Assembly (NCBI RefSeq): GCF_015767245.1
Contig: NZ_JADOTV010000008.1
Location: forward strand, 62,001 to 126,000
DNA from: Aureivirga sp. CE67
Lineage (GTDB): Bacteria > Bacteroidota > Bacteroidia > Flavobacteriales > Flavobacteriaceae
DNA: 64,000 bases
Direction: 5' to 3'
Of this stretch, positions 29,040 through 37,266 are shown piece by piece; position 1 is the stretch's first letter, and every line of letters starts with the position of its first letter. The translations under genes and the position numbers were made by a program. The notes below the pieces were generated by a model, which was given only the letters and a program-made list of their open reading frames with translations, made no database searches and was not told the DNA's origin.

Positions 29040-31121
29040 ATGAAAGCGAATCTACATATTTTATACCTATTGTTATATATTTCTGTTGGTCTTTTTTCCT
29101 TTGATAAAAAAGAAGAATTACCCTCGTGTGAACTACCCAAAAAAATTGTAGATCAGATTAATCACTTTCATTTTAAAGAGAAAAATATTGATGATAACTT
29201 CTCCAAAACTCTAATTTCTAATTTCTTGAGAGATTTAGATTCTGATGGATTAATTTTCACACAAAAAGATGTAGATGAACTTTATAAATACGAATCTTTA
29301 TTGGATAATGAAATTAAAGAAAATTCTTGTATTTTCCTTGATAAAGTAAAGGCAATTTACCAAAAAAACGTTTTAGAAACAGAAAAAATGGTTCATGAAA
29401 TATTTGCTTCAGACCTTAAATTAAACAATGGAGAAACTTATACTTTTTCTACAGACGAAAAAGTTCTTTATGCAAAAGACATGGATGCTTTAAAGAAAAA
29501 ATGGAATCGTCTTTTGAAATATCGCTTGCTTGTCAATTATTTTAAAATGAATACAGATGATATTTCAGACTTAGAAAATTTAAATTACGAAGAAGAAATT
29601 GCGAAAATGGTTCAGGAAACAATGCATTCAAATATTATTTGTTATTTCAATGGATTGATGAATCCTTCAAACGGTATGGATGCTTATGTTGAAAACATTT
29701 ATTATACGGCAATTACCAATATGTTTGATCCAAATTCAACTTATTTTTCTTTCTCTGAAAAAGAAACTTTTGAGGGAGAATTATCTTCAGAAAAAAAGAC
29801 TTTTGGTTTGGATTTGAAAGTAAATGATAATAATGAATTGATTATTCAAAAAATAAAAAATTATAGCAATGCAAGAAATTCTGCTTTAGAAAAGGGAGAT
29901 AAAATTATTTCTTTAAAGTGGAACAATTCAGATGATATTATTGATATTCAATGTCCTGATGCTGGAAGAATTGAGAACATTATTGATTCAAATAAAAATC
30001 AAAATTTAAATATTATTGTTCAGAAAAAAAATAAAGAACAAATCTCCGTTTCTCTTACAAAAGTTTTAGAAAAAACCGAAGAGAATAGATTATACAGTTA
30101 TGTTTTAGAAAACAATTTAAGTCCGAAAGTTGGTTACATTTCTTTTTCAAATTTTTATTCGCAAAGTAAAGGGAACAAAAAAAGTGGAATTGCTTATGAT
30201 TTCAAAAAAGAATTGAAAAGATTAAAACATAATAACATCGATGGACTTATTATTGATTTACGTTTCAACGGTGGTGGTTCTATGCGAGAAGCCAGTAAAA
30301 TCGTGAGTTTATTTACAAATATTGGTCCTATCGGAATTACTAAAACCAAAAAAGGTGAAGTTCAAATCATGAAAGATGTTTCTGTTGGATCTTATTTTAA
30401 TAAACCAATTGTTGTTTTGGTAAATAATTATACCGCTTCGGCATCAGAGTTTTTAGCCGCAGCACTTAGAGATCATAATCGAGCAATTATTGTAGGGAAT
30501 AGAACTTACGGAAAAGGTACAATGCAAGTTATTTTACCAATAAAAGAAACGGATGGAAATGATTTTGTAAAAGTTACAGTTGAGAAATTTTATAGAATTA
30601 ACGGAAAATCTTTTCAGAAAAAAGGGATTTCTCCAGATATCTCTCTTCCGATGTATTTTCAAAATACAGCACATTCTGAAAGTAAAGCACCAAATGCTTT
30701 AGTAAACGATGTGATTTATAAAAAAACTTACTTCAAAAAGAAATATAATTTTCCGATGAGTCATTTGGTTTTATTGAGTAAAAGGCGAGTACATGATTCG
30801 AATAATTTTAAATTAATAGAACAAATTATTCCAGAATATGACCAGTATACAAACCAAAATACATATAATCTGAACTTTAATAAATTTAAAAATGATTATC
30901 GTGTAAAATTAAATGTGTATGATAAAATCAATGTTTTGAAAAAATATACGCAAAACTCTTATTCACCAAAGTATTCTGGAGTAAAATCAAGTAGACCACA
31001 AAGTGAAATTGTAAAAATTGAGTATAATATCAAAAAACTAAATCATGATATTTATATCGAAGAATGTTATAATATCATGAATGATTTTCTTTCGTATCAA
31101 AACAAAATCGCAGCAAAATAA
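29040..31121 (+). CDS. Carboxy-terminal processing protease (S41 family, Tsp/Prc-like)
   Basis: A 693-residue periplasmic protease. Signal segment at ~1-21. Residues ~30-240 are the helical N-terminal region typical of Tsp (LRDLDSDGLIFTQKDVDEL). A PDZ domain follows (~245-345), then the S41 core (~360-560): IDLRFNGGGSMREA, NNYTASASEFLAAALRDHNRAIIVG and TYGKGTMQVILPI. Ser467 and Lys492 are the likely catalytic pair, 25 residues apart as in E. coli Tsp. It ends 7 bp before the convergent sigma-factor gene, with no good terminator between them. Confidence 0.9.
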   Translation: MKANLHILYLLLYISVGLFSFDKKEELPSCELPKKIVDQINHFHFKEKNIDDNFSKTLISNFLRDLDSDGLIFTQKDVDELYKYESLLDNEIKENSCIFLDKVKAIYQKNVLETEKMVHEIFASDLKLNNGETYTFSTDEKVLYAKDMDALKKKWNRLLKYRLLVNYFKMNTDDISDLENLNYEEEIAKMVQETMHSNIICYFNGLMNPSNGMDAYVENIYYTAITNMFDPNSTYFSFSEKETFEGELSSEKKTFGLDLKVNDNNELIIQKIKNYSNARNSALEKGDKIISLKWNNSDDIIDIQCPDAGRIENIIDSNKNQNLNIIVQKKNKEQISVSLTKVLEKTEENRLYSYVLENNLSPKVGYISFSNFYSQSKGNKKSGIAYDFKKELKRLKHNNIDGLIIDLRFNGGGSMREASKIVSLFTNIGPIGITKTKKGEVQIMKDVSVGSYFNKPIVVLVNNYTASASEFLAAALRDHNRAIIVGNRTYGKGTMQVILPIKETDGNDFVKVTVEKFYRINGKSFQKKGISPDISLPMYFQNTAHSESKAPNALVNDVIYKKTYFKKKYNFPMSHLVLLSKRRVHDSNNFKLIEQIIPEYDQYTNQNTYNLNFNKFKNDYRVKLNVYDKINVLKKYTQNSYSPKYSGVKSSRPQSEIVKIEYNIKKLNHDIYIEECYNIMNDFLSYQNKIAAK

Positions 31122-31128
31122 AAGAAGA

Positions 31129-31692
31129 TTATTTCTCTTTTTTAATGATTTCTGTAAGTAATTTTTTAGCTCTAAGCAGTTTTACTTTTACATTATTCAA
31201 TGGCTCATTTATTGTTTCAGAGATTTCTTTGTAACTCATCTCCTGGAAATAACGCAACTGAATCATTTCTTGATAATGTGGTTTTAATTTTTTCACATAA
31301 GAAAGTAATTCTGCAAGATTTTGTTCGATAATTAAACGATCTTCAGGCGAAGGTGAACCATCTGATATTCTATAAATCTCATTTTTCTCATGCGAATTAT
31401 TGATAGAAACAGTTTCTGTTTTCTTTTTTCTAGTATGATCAATAAGAATATTATGAGAAATAGAAAGTAGCCAATTTTTGAAAGCAAATTTAGAATTATA
31501 AAGCTCGATTTTGTCAAAAGCTCTAGAAAAAGTTTTGATGGTAATATCTTCTGCTTCATCTTCATTTCTAGTTTTAGAAAACTGAAAATGATAAACATCT
31601 TTCCAATAAGTATTCAGAAGTAAATTAAAAGCAGCTTGCCTTCCCTCCTTCGCTTCTTCTATTGCTTTATTTATATTTTCTGGATTCACCAA
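31129..31692 (-). CDS. RNA polymerase sigma factor, ECF (sigma-70 family)
   Basis: A 187-residue ECF-type sigma factor. Region 2 spans ~20-85 (YHFQFSKTRNEDEAEDITIKTFSRAFDKI, then FKNWLLSISHNILIDHTRKK); region 4 spans ~120-180 (LKPHYQEMIQLRYFQEMSYKEISETINEPLNNVKVKLLRAKKLL), with the helix-turn-helix. The ATG overlaps the end of the glycosyltransferase gene by 7 bp, so it is translationally coupled. No anti-sigma gene follows; the next gene is convergent. Targets unknown. Confidence 0.92.
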   Translation of the reverse strand: MVNPENINKAIEEAKEGRQAAFNLLLNTYWKDVYHFQFSKTRNEDEAEDITIKTFSRAFDKIELYNSKFAFKNWLLSISHNILIDHTRKKKTETVSINNSHEKNEIYRISDGSPSPEDRLIIEQNLAELLSYVKKLKPHYQEMIQLRYFQEMSYKEISETINEPLNNVKVKLLRAKKLLTEIIKKEK

Positions 31693-32819
31693 TATTTAGG
31701 TTTTGATAAATAATTTCTTACTGCAACGTATAATTGTGTCGCGATTAAAATAAAATCTAAAAACGGTAATAAAAGGATCAAATCTTTTTCTTTTAACTTA
31801 AAAGCAGCACAACCTAAACTAAGATAATGAAAACTTAATCGAAAAAGAATTAAACTTCCAACTATTTCCCATTTGTATTGTTCTGAAAGCAAAACAATTG
31901 CCAAAAACCAAAAACCTACTTGAGAAATATAAAATAAAGCTAATAAAATTTTATGAAGCCATTTATAATGTTTTGCAGTACTCACATGTCTTCTTTTCTG
32001 ACGAATCCAGTTTTTCATGCTGGTTTCTGGCTCAGAAACTGTAAAACTTTCTGGTGTAAAGCAAATTGCTGTATTATTTCTATTTGCAACTTCATTGATA
32101 AACAAATCATCGTCTCCTGACTTGATTTTCATATGGTTTACAAATCCATTTACATTTAAAAAAGTTTCTTCTGTGTATGACAAATTTCTTCCAACTCCCA
32201 TATAAGGAATTCTGTTTTTAGCATAAGCAAAATATTGCGTTGCAGTCAAAACAGTTTCAAAACGAATTAATTTATTTAAAAAGGAATTTCGGATTCTTCT
32301 ATATGCTCCATATCCTAAAACGATTGATTTTTCTTCATGATAATTAGAAAGCATTTCTGAAATCCAATTCTCAGAAATAATCTCACAATCGGCATCTGTA
32401 AATAACATATGCTCATGTGTAGCAGCTCTAATTCCTAAGGAAAGTGCATATTTTTTTGTTCCCCAAAATTGCTCATTTTCATATACATTGACAATTTTGA
32501 CACTGATGTTCTTTTTCTCAAAATCCTTAGCATTTTCATCACGGAATTCTTCCATAATGTCTAAGGTTTCGTCATAAGAAGCATCGTTAATCAAAACTAT
32601 CTCAAATTCTGGATAATTTTGTTTTGCTATTGAAGGTAGAAACTTTTTTAAATTTTCGGCTTCATTTTTGGCACAAACAAGTACGGAAACCGGAGGTTTG
32701 TTTGGACTCTTTTTCTTTTGGTTGGGGGTTGAAAAAGTAAATCTTCCAAAAATAAATAGATAATAAAAAAGTTGAACGATTACAATTACTATAAAAGTAA
32801 TGAATAAGAATTCAAGCAT
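31686..32819 (-). CDS. Glycosyltransferase family 2 with C-terminal membrane helices
   Basis: A 377-residue membrane glycosyltransferase. One N-terminal transmembrane helix (~3-25) precedes a GT-A domain (~45-260): VSVLVCAKNEAENLKKFLPS, EIVLINDASYDET, the metal-binding LFTDADCEI, and the acceptor-side SGDDDLFINEVANR and RQKRRHVSTAKHYK (QxxRW-like). Two to three C-terminal helices follow (~270-350). The layout resembles processive or lipid-linked inner-membrane GT2 enzymes. It is the middle gene of a unit with a small Cys-containing membrane protein and an ECF sigma factor. Confidence 0.9.
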   Translation of the reverse strand: MLEFLFITFIVIVIVQLFYYLFIFGRFTFSTPNQKKKSPNKPPVSVLVCAKNEAENLKKFLPSIAKQNYPEFEIVLINDASYDETLDIMEEFRDENAKDFEKKNISVKIVNVYENEQFWGTKKYALSLGIRAATHEHMLFTDADCEIISENWISEMLSNYHEEKSIVLGYGAYRRIRNSFLNKLIRFETVLTATQYFAYAKNRIPYMGVGRNLSYTEETFLNVNGFVNHMKIKSGDDDLFINEVANRNNTAICFTPESFTVSEPETSMKNWIRQKRRHVSTAKHYKWLHKILLALFYISQVGFWFLAIVLLSEQYKWEIVGSLILFRLSFHYLSLGCAAFKLKEKDLILLLPFLDFILIATQLYVAVRNYLSKPKYW

Positions 32820-32839
32820 TTAATCTATATAATATTGGT

Positions 32840-33025
32840 TTATTTATTTTCGCAGTCTTCTGGCATTTTACCGCAAAATCCACAAGGCTCTTTTGATTCA
32901 TTTAAAAAAGGACTTTGACTAGCGCATGTCCCAGCAAATTTTCCATCTTTTTTAGCCCAGATTTTGATTGCAATTCCTGCAACTCCAACTCCTAATAAAA
33001 CGGCTGTTATGATAAATAGTTCCAT
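32840..33025 (-). CDS. Small membrane protein with conserved cysteines
   Basis: I choose the ATG at 33025 (61 residues). Upstream in-frame codons overlap the -7 element, and this start gives an N-terminal helix at once (MELFIITAVLLGVGVAGIAIKIW). The short soluble tail has KKDGKFAGTCASQSPFLN and PCGFCGKMPEDC, a four-cysteine pattern that could bind metal or a cofactor. Similar short proteins are familiar in Flavobacteriia but have no known function. It is 20 bp upstream of the glycosyltransferase gene and leads that operon. Confidence 0.7.
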   Translation of the reverse strand: MELFIITAVLLGVGVAGIAIKIWAKKDGKFAGTCASQSPFLNESKEPCGFCGKMPEDCENK

Positions 33026-33052
33026 AATCCAAAGGGTTTTTGAAATGTTCTG

Positions 33053-33060
33053 CAAAGATA
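33053..33060 (-). promoter_or_regulatory. -7 element for the small protein / glycosyltransferase / sigma operon
   Basis: Reads TATCTTTG on the minus strand, an exact consensus match 27 bp before the chosen ATG. Confidence 0.6.
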
Positions 33061-33208
33061 CAAAATCTTAAAAACATTTAATAGTTTCTGATTTGAAATT
33101 TTCAGATTCAAAAGTCTAATTCGGATTTTCTTAAAATAAAAAAGTGATTTTGGATAAATTCTTACAATTTCACAACATTATACATTCTATAATTTTTATG
33201 AATTTTCT

Positions 33209-33216
33209 TAGATTTG
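33209..33216 (+). promoter_or_regulatory. -7 element for the 377-residue lipoprotein gene
   Basis: TAGATTTG, an exact TAnnTTTG match ending 21 bp before the ATG. Confidence 0.6.
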
Positions 33217-33237
33217 TTTTGAATTAAAATAGTCCTT

Positions 33238-34371
33238 ATGAAAATAAAATACAATCTTTTAGCACTTTCTACACTACTCCTTTTTGCTTGTAATAATAAA
33301 TCAGAAAAAAAAGAAATCAAAGAAAACACAGCTAAAGAACAAAAGTTTGACAAAAGTAAATTCTTAACATCTTACACAAAAGATTTACCAAGAATTATAA
33401 ACTCACAAAAGTTTATTATTGAAAAAAATAAAGATTCTAAAGAAGAAATTTCAGAAAAAGATTCTTTGTTTGTTGTTCATTTTTTAGACAAAAATGCTTT
33501 TAAATACGAGCAAAGTACTCCTTTAAAAGTGTATTATATTCAGGAAATCGATAGTATTTTGTCTACATTGTTTATTTTTAAAAATAGAATAGAGATTGCG
33601 AATTTTAATAAAAATAATTTTGAAAAAATAGATCACATCTCTAGTTTTAATGAAATAGTATTTTCTGATTCCTCTATTCATGCAAAAGAAGTAGATACTT
33701 CAAACGACGATAAAACTACCGAAACAACTTATAATTTAAAAGTTGGAAAAGACGGTAATTTTATCTGGAAAGGAAAAAAAGAAGAAACTTTCTTTACGGA
33801 TGAATTCATGAGAAAATTAAAGCCCGTTTTTAATGAAAAAATTAAAAAAACAGAAACATTAAATCTTCCATTGAGTTTTAGAAAAGATAAAAATGATTTT
33901 GGAAAACTTTCTGCTATTTCTGGAATTACTTCTTCAGAAATTCCTCTAACCAAAAATGATAGTATCTTTTTTACTGAATTTATCAATAGTTATACATTTG
34001 ATTCAGATGCACAAGGAATTTTTTATGATGTAAAAAAAGTATATGAAAATGAAAATTTCATTGGTTTCCTTGATTATTCAGATGGTTCTGGAGGTTCTGG
34101 TTTTGAGTTAATCATGATCAATAAAAATAATTTATCAATTACCGATAAAATTTCTGTTCAATATGAAACTGAAGAAGGTAATTTTTCAACTGGAAAAATT
34201 TCTGAAAATTTTGAAATTGAAATTCATGAAGAAATTATAGAAAAACTCCCTTCCGAGGAAAATGATCCTATGATTTATAAAATAATGAACAAAAAATTCG
34301 AGCTTGATGCTAAAGGTAAATTCAAAGAGACTTTTTATGAAGAATCTTTAGAAGAAAGGTTGTTGGAGTAA
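33238..34371 (+). CDS. Lipoprotein, hypothetical
   Basis: A 377-residue lipoprotein: signal peptide MKIKYNLLALSTLLLFACNN with lipobox LFAC (Cys18), then a lysine-rich linker (KSEKKEIKEN). The mature protein is charged, with strand-helix alternation; a glycine-rich patch DYSDGSGGSGFELIMI (residues ~281-296) is the most distinctive motif. No family recognised. It stands alone between a divergent operon and a long non-coding region. Confidence 0.78.
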   Translation: MKIKYNLLALSTLLLFACNNKSEKKEIKENTAKEQKFDKSKFLTSYTKDLPRIINSQKFIIEKNKDSKEEISEKDSLFVVHFLDKNAFKYEQSTPLKVYYIQEIDSILSTLFIFKNRIEIANFNKNNFEKIDHISSFNEIVFSDSSIHAKEVDTSNDDKTTETTYNLKVGKDGNFIWKGKKEETFFTDEFMRKLKPVFNEKIKKTETLNLPLSFRKDKNDFGKLSAISGITSSEIPLTKNDSIFFTEFINSYTFDSDAQGIFYDVKKVYENENFIGFLDYSDGSGGSGFELIMINKNNLSITDKISVQYETEEGNFSTGKISENFEIEIHEEIIEKLPSEENDPMIYKIMNKKFELDAKGKFKETFYEESLEERLLE

Positions 34372-34488
34372 TATGGAGAGTTTTTCTATTTTATTTTTAA
34401 AATCATTTAAAGAGTAGTCCTGTAGTTTTGAAAGAATTAATCTGTTTTTTTTTTGTTTATTATGTTTACCGGAGTTCAATCGACCTAT

Positions 34489-34598
34489 TTTTAAAATTGT
34501 AAAAATCAAGAATTTTGAAAAAAATAGACGAAAAACTGTTTGAGCGATAGCGAGTTTGTTTCGTCTTTTTCAAATTTCGTAGATTTTTGATTTTAAAA
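34489..34598. repeat. 110-bp imperfect palindromic intergenic element
   Basis: The outer arms (TTTTAAAA at 34489-34496 and 34591-34598) and inner arms (GACGAAA ... TTTCGTC) fold into one long imperfect hairpin, with GAGCGATAGCGAG at the tip. No ORF. It looks like a REP-type element; its copy number elsewhere is not visible here. Confidence 0.55.
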
Positions 34599-34703
34599 AT
34601 AAAGTCTTGATTTTTTTGATTCGTTTTTTTATCAAGAAAAAAATGAATGAAGAAACTGTCTGAAAATTACTTTTTTTTAAACAACACCTTTATATCTAAT
34701 ATT

Positions 34704-34733
34704 AAAATCTCTTTTCATTAAGAGATTTTTTTT
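34704..34733 (+). terminator. Hairpin terminator in the non-coding island
   Basis: A 10-bp perfect stem (34704-34713 with 34720-34729), 6-nt loop, then a T-run. It may end the lipoprotein transcript ~330 bp downstream of its stop codon. Confidence 0.65.
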
Positions 34734-34774
34734 GATTTAATTTCACTACGACACTAACTGGCGATTTAGTGAAA

Positions 34775-34782
34775 TATCTTTG
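34775..34782 (+). promoter_or_regulatory. -7 element of the candidate small RNA / leader
   Basis: TATCTTTG, an exact TAnnTTTG match with no ORF start nearby; transcription would begin at about 34787. Confidence 0.6.
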
Positions 34783-34787
34783 CTGTG

Positions 34788-34948
34788 AAGAAAAAGAAAA
34801 ACAATATTTAATAACCACTGAATTTTACGATCAGTAGTTGAGGGGAAAAGAATATTGAAAAAGAAAAAGTTTAAAAACCTGTTTTAAATGTTATAGGGAG
34901 GCATTTCAGGCTATGCTCAAAAAAAGGAATCATTTGGTTCCTTTTTTT
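34788..34948 (+). ncRNA. Candidate structured small RNA or leader RNA
   Basis: About 160 nt bounded by an exact -7 element and a strong hairpin terminator (stem 34919-34929 with 34938-34948, T-run), with no credible ORF. Internal structure is visible. A CAATATT/AATATTG outer stem encloses AACCACTGA pairing with TCAGTAGTT (8 of 9). A second hairpin pairs CCTG-AAATG with CATTTCAGG around a purine-rich loop. It may be a free-standing regulatory RNA (6S-Flavo should be tested) or the terminated leader of the LRR gene. Ends are approximate. Confidence 0.5.
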
Positions 34949-35059
34949 GTTTGTGATTTTTTTAACCACATTTTACATTACAAACCTTTAATTTTAATGA
35001 ACTCATTTAAACTCTTTTGCCAAAACTAAGAGTTTTATCTGATGTTTATTGATGGTGAA

Positions 35060-35105
35060 GTGAAAAAATTTCAGCATAGCCTTAGTTATGGTTAAATTTT
35101 TTCAC
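35060..35105 (+). promoter_or_regulatory. Long hairpin in the leader of the LRR gene
   Basis: Perfect 12-bp arms (35060-35071 with 35094-35105), ~80 bp upstream of the chosen LRR start. The loop holds AGCATAGCCT (35073-35082), the exact reverse complement of 34908-34917 in the upstream RNA. Possibly a regulatory leader element. Confidence 0.4.
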
Positions 35106-35186
35106 AAACCAGTAATGAACATGCTTGAAACGAATTTTGAGTTAAAAAGTTTAAAGGAGTTCAATATGCTAAATAAAGGTGAGACG

Positions 35187-35843
35187 ATGAAAAATATTTT
35201 CTATACAATTTTGTTGCTAATTCCAAGTATTGTTTTAGCTCAAAAGACGGCAATTCCAGATGTAAATTTCCAGAAAAAACTAAAAGAAATTAATATCAAT
35301 GTTGAAAATGGAATGATTGATAATGAAAGTGTAAAAAGTATTACAAAACTTTCATTGGCTGGTTCAGAAATTAAATCTCTACAAGGGATAGAAGCTTTTG
35401 TAAACGTAAAAGTTGTTTACTGTCATGATAATCAACTTACAGAATTAGATTTGAGCAAAAACCCAAATATTACTTTCATTGATGCGCATAATAATCAGAT
35501 TTCGAAAACCAATTTTTCCAATAATGTAAAACTTTCGCAATTAGGAATTTCGAATAACAAACTAACCTCTTTAGATCTTTCAAAATTAACTGGATTGACG
35601 AAACTTTTTGTCAATAATAATGAGCTTACAGATTTGAATCTTGAGAAAAACAAAAAGCTTACAGATGTTTATGCTTTTTACAATGATCTAAAAACTGTGG
35701 AAGCAAATAATGGAAAACACTTCGATTTTTTCGATGTTTCGAACAATCCAGAACTAAAATGTATTGAGATTTTCAACATAAAATATGCAGAAGAAAATTA
35801 TGTCAAAGATAATCAAGCGAATTTCAGTTTAATGTGTAGATAA
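35187..35843 (+). CDS. Leucine-rich repeat protein, exported
   Basis: I choose the ATG at 35187 (218 residues). It opens with a clear signal peptide (MKNIFYTILLLIPSIVLAQ), while the longer in-frame reading from 35088 runs through a leader hairpin. After a cap region (IPDVNFQKKLKEIN) come about five internalin-like repeats of ~21 residues with consensus LTELDLSKNPNIT / NNQIS / NKLTSLDLSKLTGLTKLFVNNNELTDLNL. The end, NPELKCIEIFNI, is typical of bacteroidal LRR proteins. Probably periplasmic or surface; protein binding is inferred. Confidence 0.8.
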   Translation: MKNIFYTILLLIPSIVLAQKTAIPDVNFQKKLKEININVENGMIDNESVKSITKLSLAGSEIKSLQGIEAFVNVKVVYCHDNQLTELDLSKNPNITFIDAHNNQISKTNFSNNVKLSQLGISNNKLTSLDLSKLTGLTKLFVNNNELTDLNLEKNKKLTDVYAFYNDLKTVEANNGKHFDFFDVSNNPELKCIEIFNIKYAEENYVKDNQANFSLMCR

Positions 35844-35850
35844 ATTTGAC

Positions 35851-36411
35851 TTATTCTACAGCTATTTTTTCTTTTTTATTATTCATTTCATGGATATTTT
35901 CTAAGAATTCTTCCCATTTTGGCTTCACTAATTCGTGTTTATTTATTTGAAGAATTTCATTTTTATTAAATGTAATTTCCACATTATTCGGGAAAATATT
36001 TAAAGATGTAATTTCTTCAATTTTTCGATGTTTTCCTTTTCCTAATTCAAAAACACCTTCTTTTGTGATGTTTAAAATTCTCTTTTTTGAAATTAAAATA
36101 TTTAATACTAAACAAATAAAAGCTAAACTTGATAAAATATACAGATACATATCTTGACCTGCCCAACTTAACGATATTATAAAAAGTAAAAAAGCTATGT
36201 TTAAATAATCAAAATTACTTTTTGTTAACATGACAAAATTTTTATCATCTAGACTTTTCAAATACTTTCTAAAAAGAAATAATCCACTTATGAAATAAGG
36301 AATAAAAGCCAACATCATAAACAGTGTATAATTATCATATTTGAAATAAGCTAAAGTAAAAATCACAAAAAAAGCGATATTAATCAAAGTAAAAATTGTT
36401 GTTTTTTTCAT
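35851..36411 (-). CDS. Hypothetical membrane protein
   Basis: A 186-residue protein with two hydrophobic helix pairs (residues ~6-47 and ~67-108), followed by a soluble C-terminal part containing EGVFELGKGKHRKIEEITSLNIFPNN and EILQINKHEL, reminiscent of a small PH-like (bPH) cytoplasmic domain. No named family recognised. It is 53 bp downstream of the acidic hypothetical gene and 7 bp from the convergent LRR gene. Confidence 0.65.
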   Translation of the reverse strand: MKKTTIFTLINIAFFVIFTLAYFKYDNYTLFMMLAFIPYFISGLFLFRKYLKSLDDKNFVMLTKSNFDYLNIAFLLFIISLSWAGQDMYLYILSSLAFICLVLNILISKKRILNITKEGVFELGKGKHRKIEEITSLNIFPNNVEITFNKNEILQINKHELVKPKWEEFLENIHEMNNKKEKIAVE

Positions 36412-36421
36412 TTTTTCATAA

Positions 36422-36457
36422 CTATTTTATTAACTCCCAAAATTTTTCTTCTGTCAT
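36422..36457 (-). pseudogene. Eleven-codon remnant resembling a DUF4240 N-terminus
   Basis: The minus strand reads ATG to stop as MTEEKFWELIK. This matches the FWxLI opening I associate with DUF4240 proteins, but it stops at once. It lies between two hypothetical genes. It may be a gene relic, a short leader peptide or chance. Confidence 0.2.
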
Positions 36458-36464
36458 ATTAATT

Positions 36465-37013
36465 TTAATCATATCTCAATCGCAATTCTTTTACTTCATT
36501 ATTTTTAAATTCATTCATTATTTCATTGATTTCTAGAAAACCATTCTCAATGTTTTCTTTTGACAAAATACTATTGTTAACAGGATAAAAACAGTTTGGA
36601 TTTTCTTCTTCATACTTTAAAGATTCTGAATAATTCATACCTCTTAATTTTTCATCATCTTCATCTGTACTGAAAATTACTTTTGAAAAATAATCTTTAG
36701 CTATTTTACTTTTTTCTATAAATTCTAAAACAACATTTTGAATTTCTTCAATTTTAATCCAGTTTACATTTTTGGAATTCTCAATAGATTTTCTAGTTTC
36801 TTCATCTAGAAACTCATCAAATTCAAAATCAGCATCATCAAAATATGTATTTTGAAAAATCGAAAAATCTATTTCTAAAATCTTTTCCAATTGAACGATG
36901 ACACTTTTATCATCATATCCTCCTATTTGTTCAAAAAAATAAGAAAGAACATAAGGAAATTGTTTTTCACTTTTATAATTATTGTTCGTTTCAAAAAAAT
37001 AATACATTCCCAT
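36465..37013 (-). CDS. Hypothetical acidic cytoplasmic protein
   Basis: A 182-residue, strongly acidic protein with no signal peptide. It opens MGMYYFFETNNNYKSEKQ and has DDADFEFDEFLDEETRKS in the middle and EIMNEFKNNEVKELRLRYD at the end. Small, acidic, orphan proteins of this sort are often immunity-like, but nothing here shows that directly. No family recognised. Probably paired with the membrane protein downstream (53-bp gap). Confidence 0.6.
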   Translation of the reverse strand: MGMYYFFETNNNYKSEKQFPYVLSYFFEQIGGYDDKSVIVQLEKILEIDFSIFQNTYFDDADFEFDEFLDEETRKSIENSKNVNWIKIEEIQNVVLEFIEKSKIAKDYFSKVIFSTDEDDEKLRGMNYSESLKYEEENPNCFYPVNNSILSKENIENGFLEINEIMNEFKNNEVKELRLRYD

Positions 37014-37092
37014 TTCTATATCAATTTTTATATTTTATTCCAAAAATAGAATCTTTTTACAAAAATATCGTAATGTTTTTAATATTAAAACA

Positions 37093-37133
37093 AAAAAAAT
37101 GAACGACCTCAAAAAGAAATCGTTCATTTTTTT
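37093..37133. terminator. Hairpin terminator downstream of the deaminase gene
   Basis: Stem AAAAAATGAACGA pairs with TCGTTCATTTTTT (37093-37106 with 37120-37133), flanked by A- and T-runs. It is placed to end the leftward deaminase transcript. Confidence 0.7.
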
Positions 37134-37225
37134 ATTAAAACTAAAAAGTAATCTTACACAAATAATCGTGCATTTCACTAATAGTATTTTTTTTAAATAA
37201 CTTAAAAATCAATAATCTACAAATA

Positions 37226-37255
37226 ACACACCCCTAACCCCTCTCAAGAGGGGAA
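37226..37255. repeat. CCCCTCTTGAGAGGGG-type intergenic repeat, copy A
   Basis: ACACACCCCTAACCCCTCTC followed by AAGAGGGGAA. The palindrome CCCCTCTCAAGAGGGG lies next to an ACACACCCCTA tail. It closely matches copies at 41382-41413 (opposite orientation) and 61275-61305. Confidence 0.75.
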
Positions 37256-37266
37256 TAAAAAATGCA

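Noticed and set aside
31332-31598. 88-codon frame, minus strand
   Set aside because: Alternate frame of the ECF sigma factor gene, which has clear family motifs.
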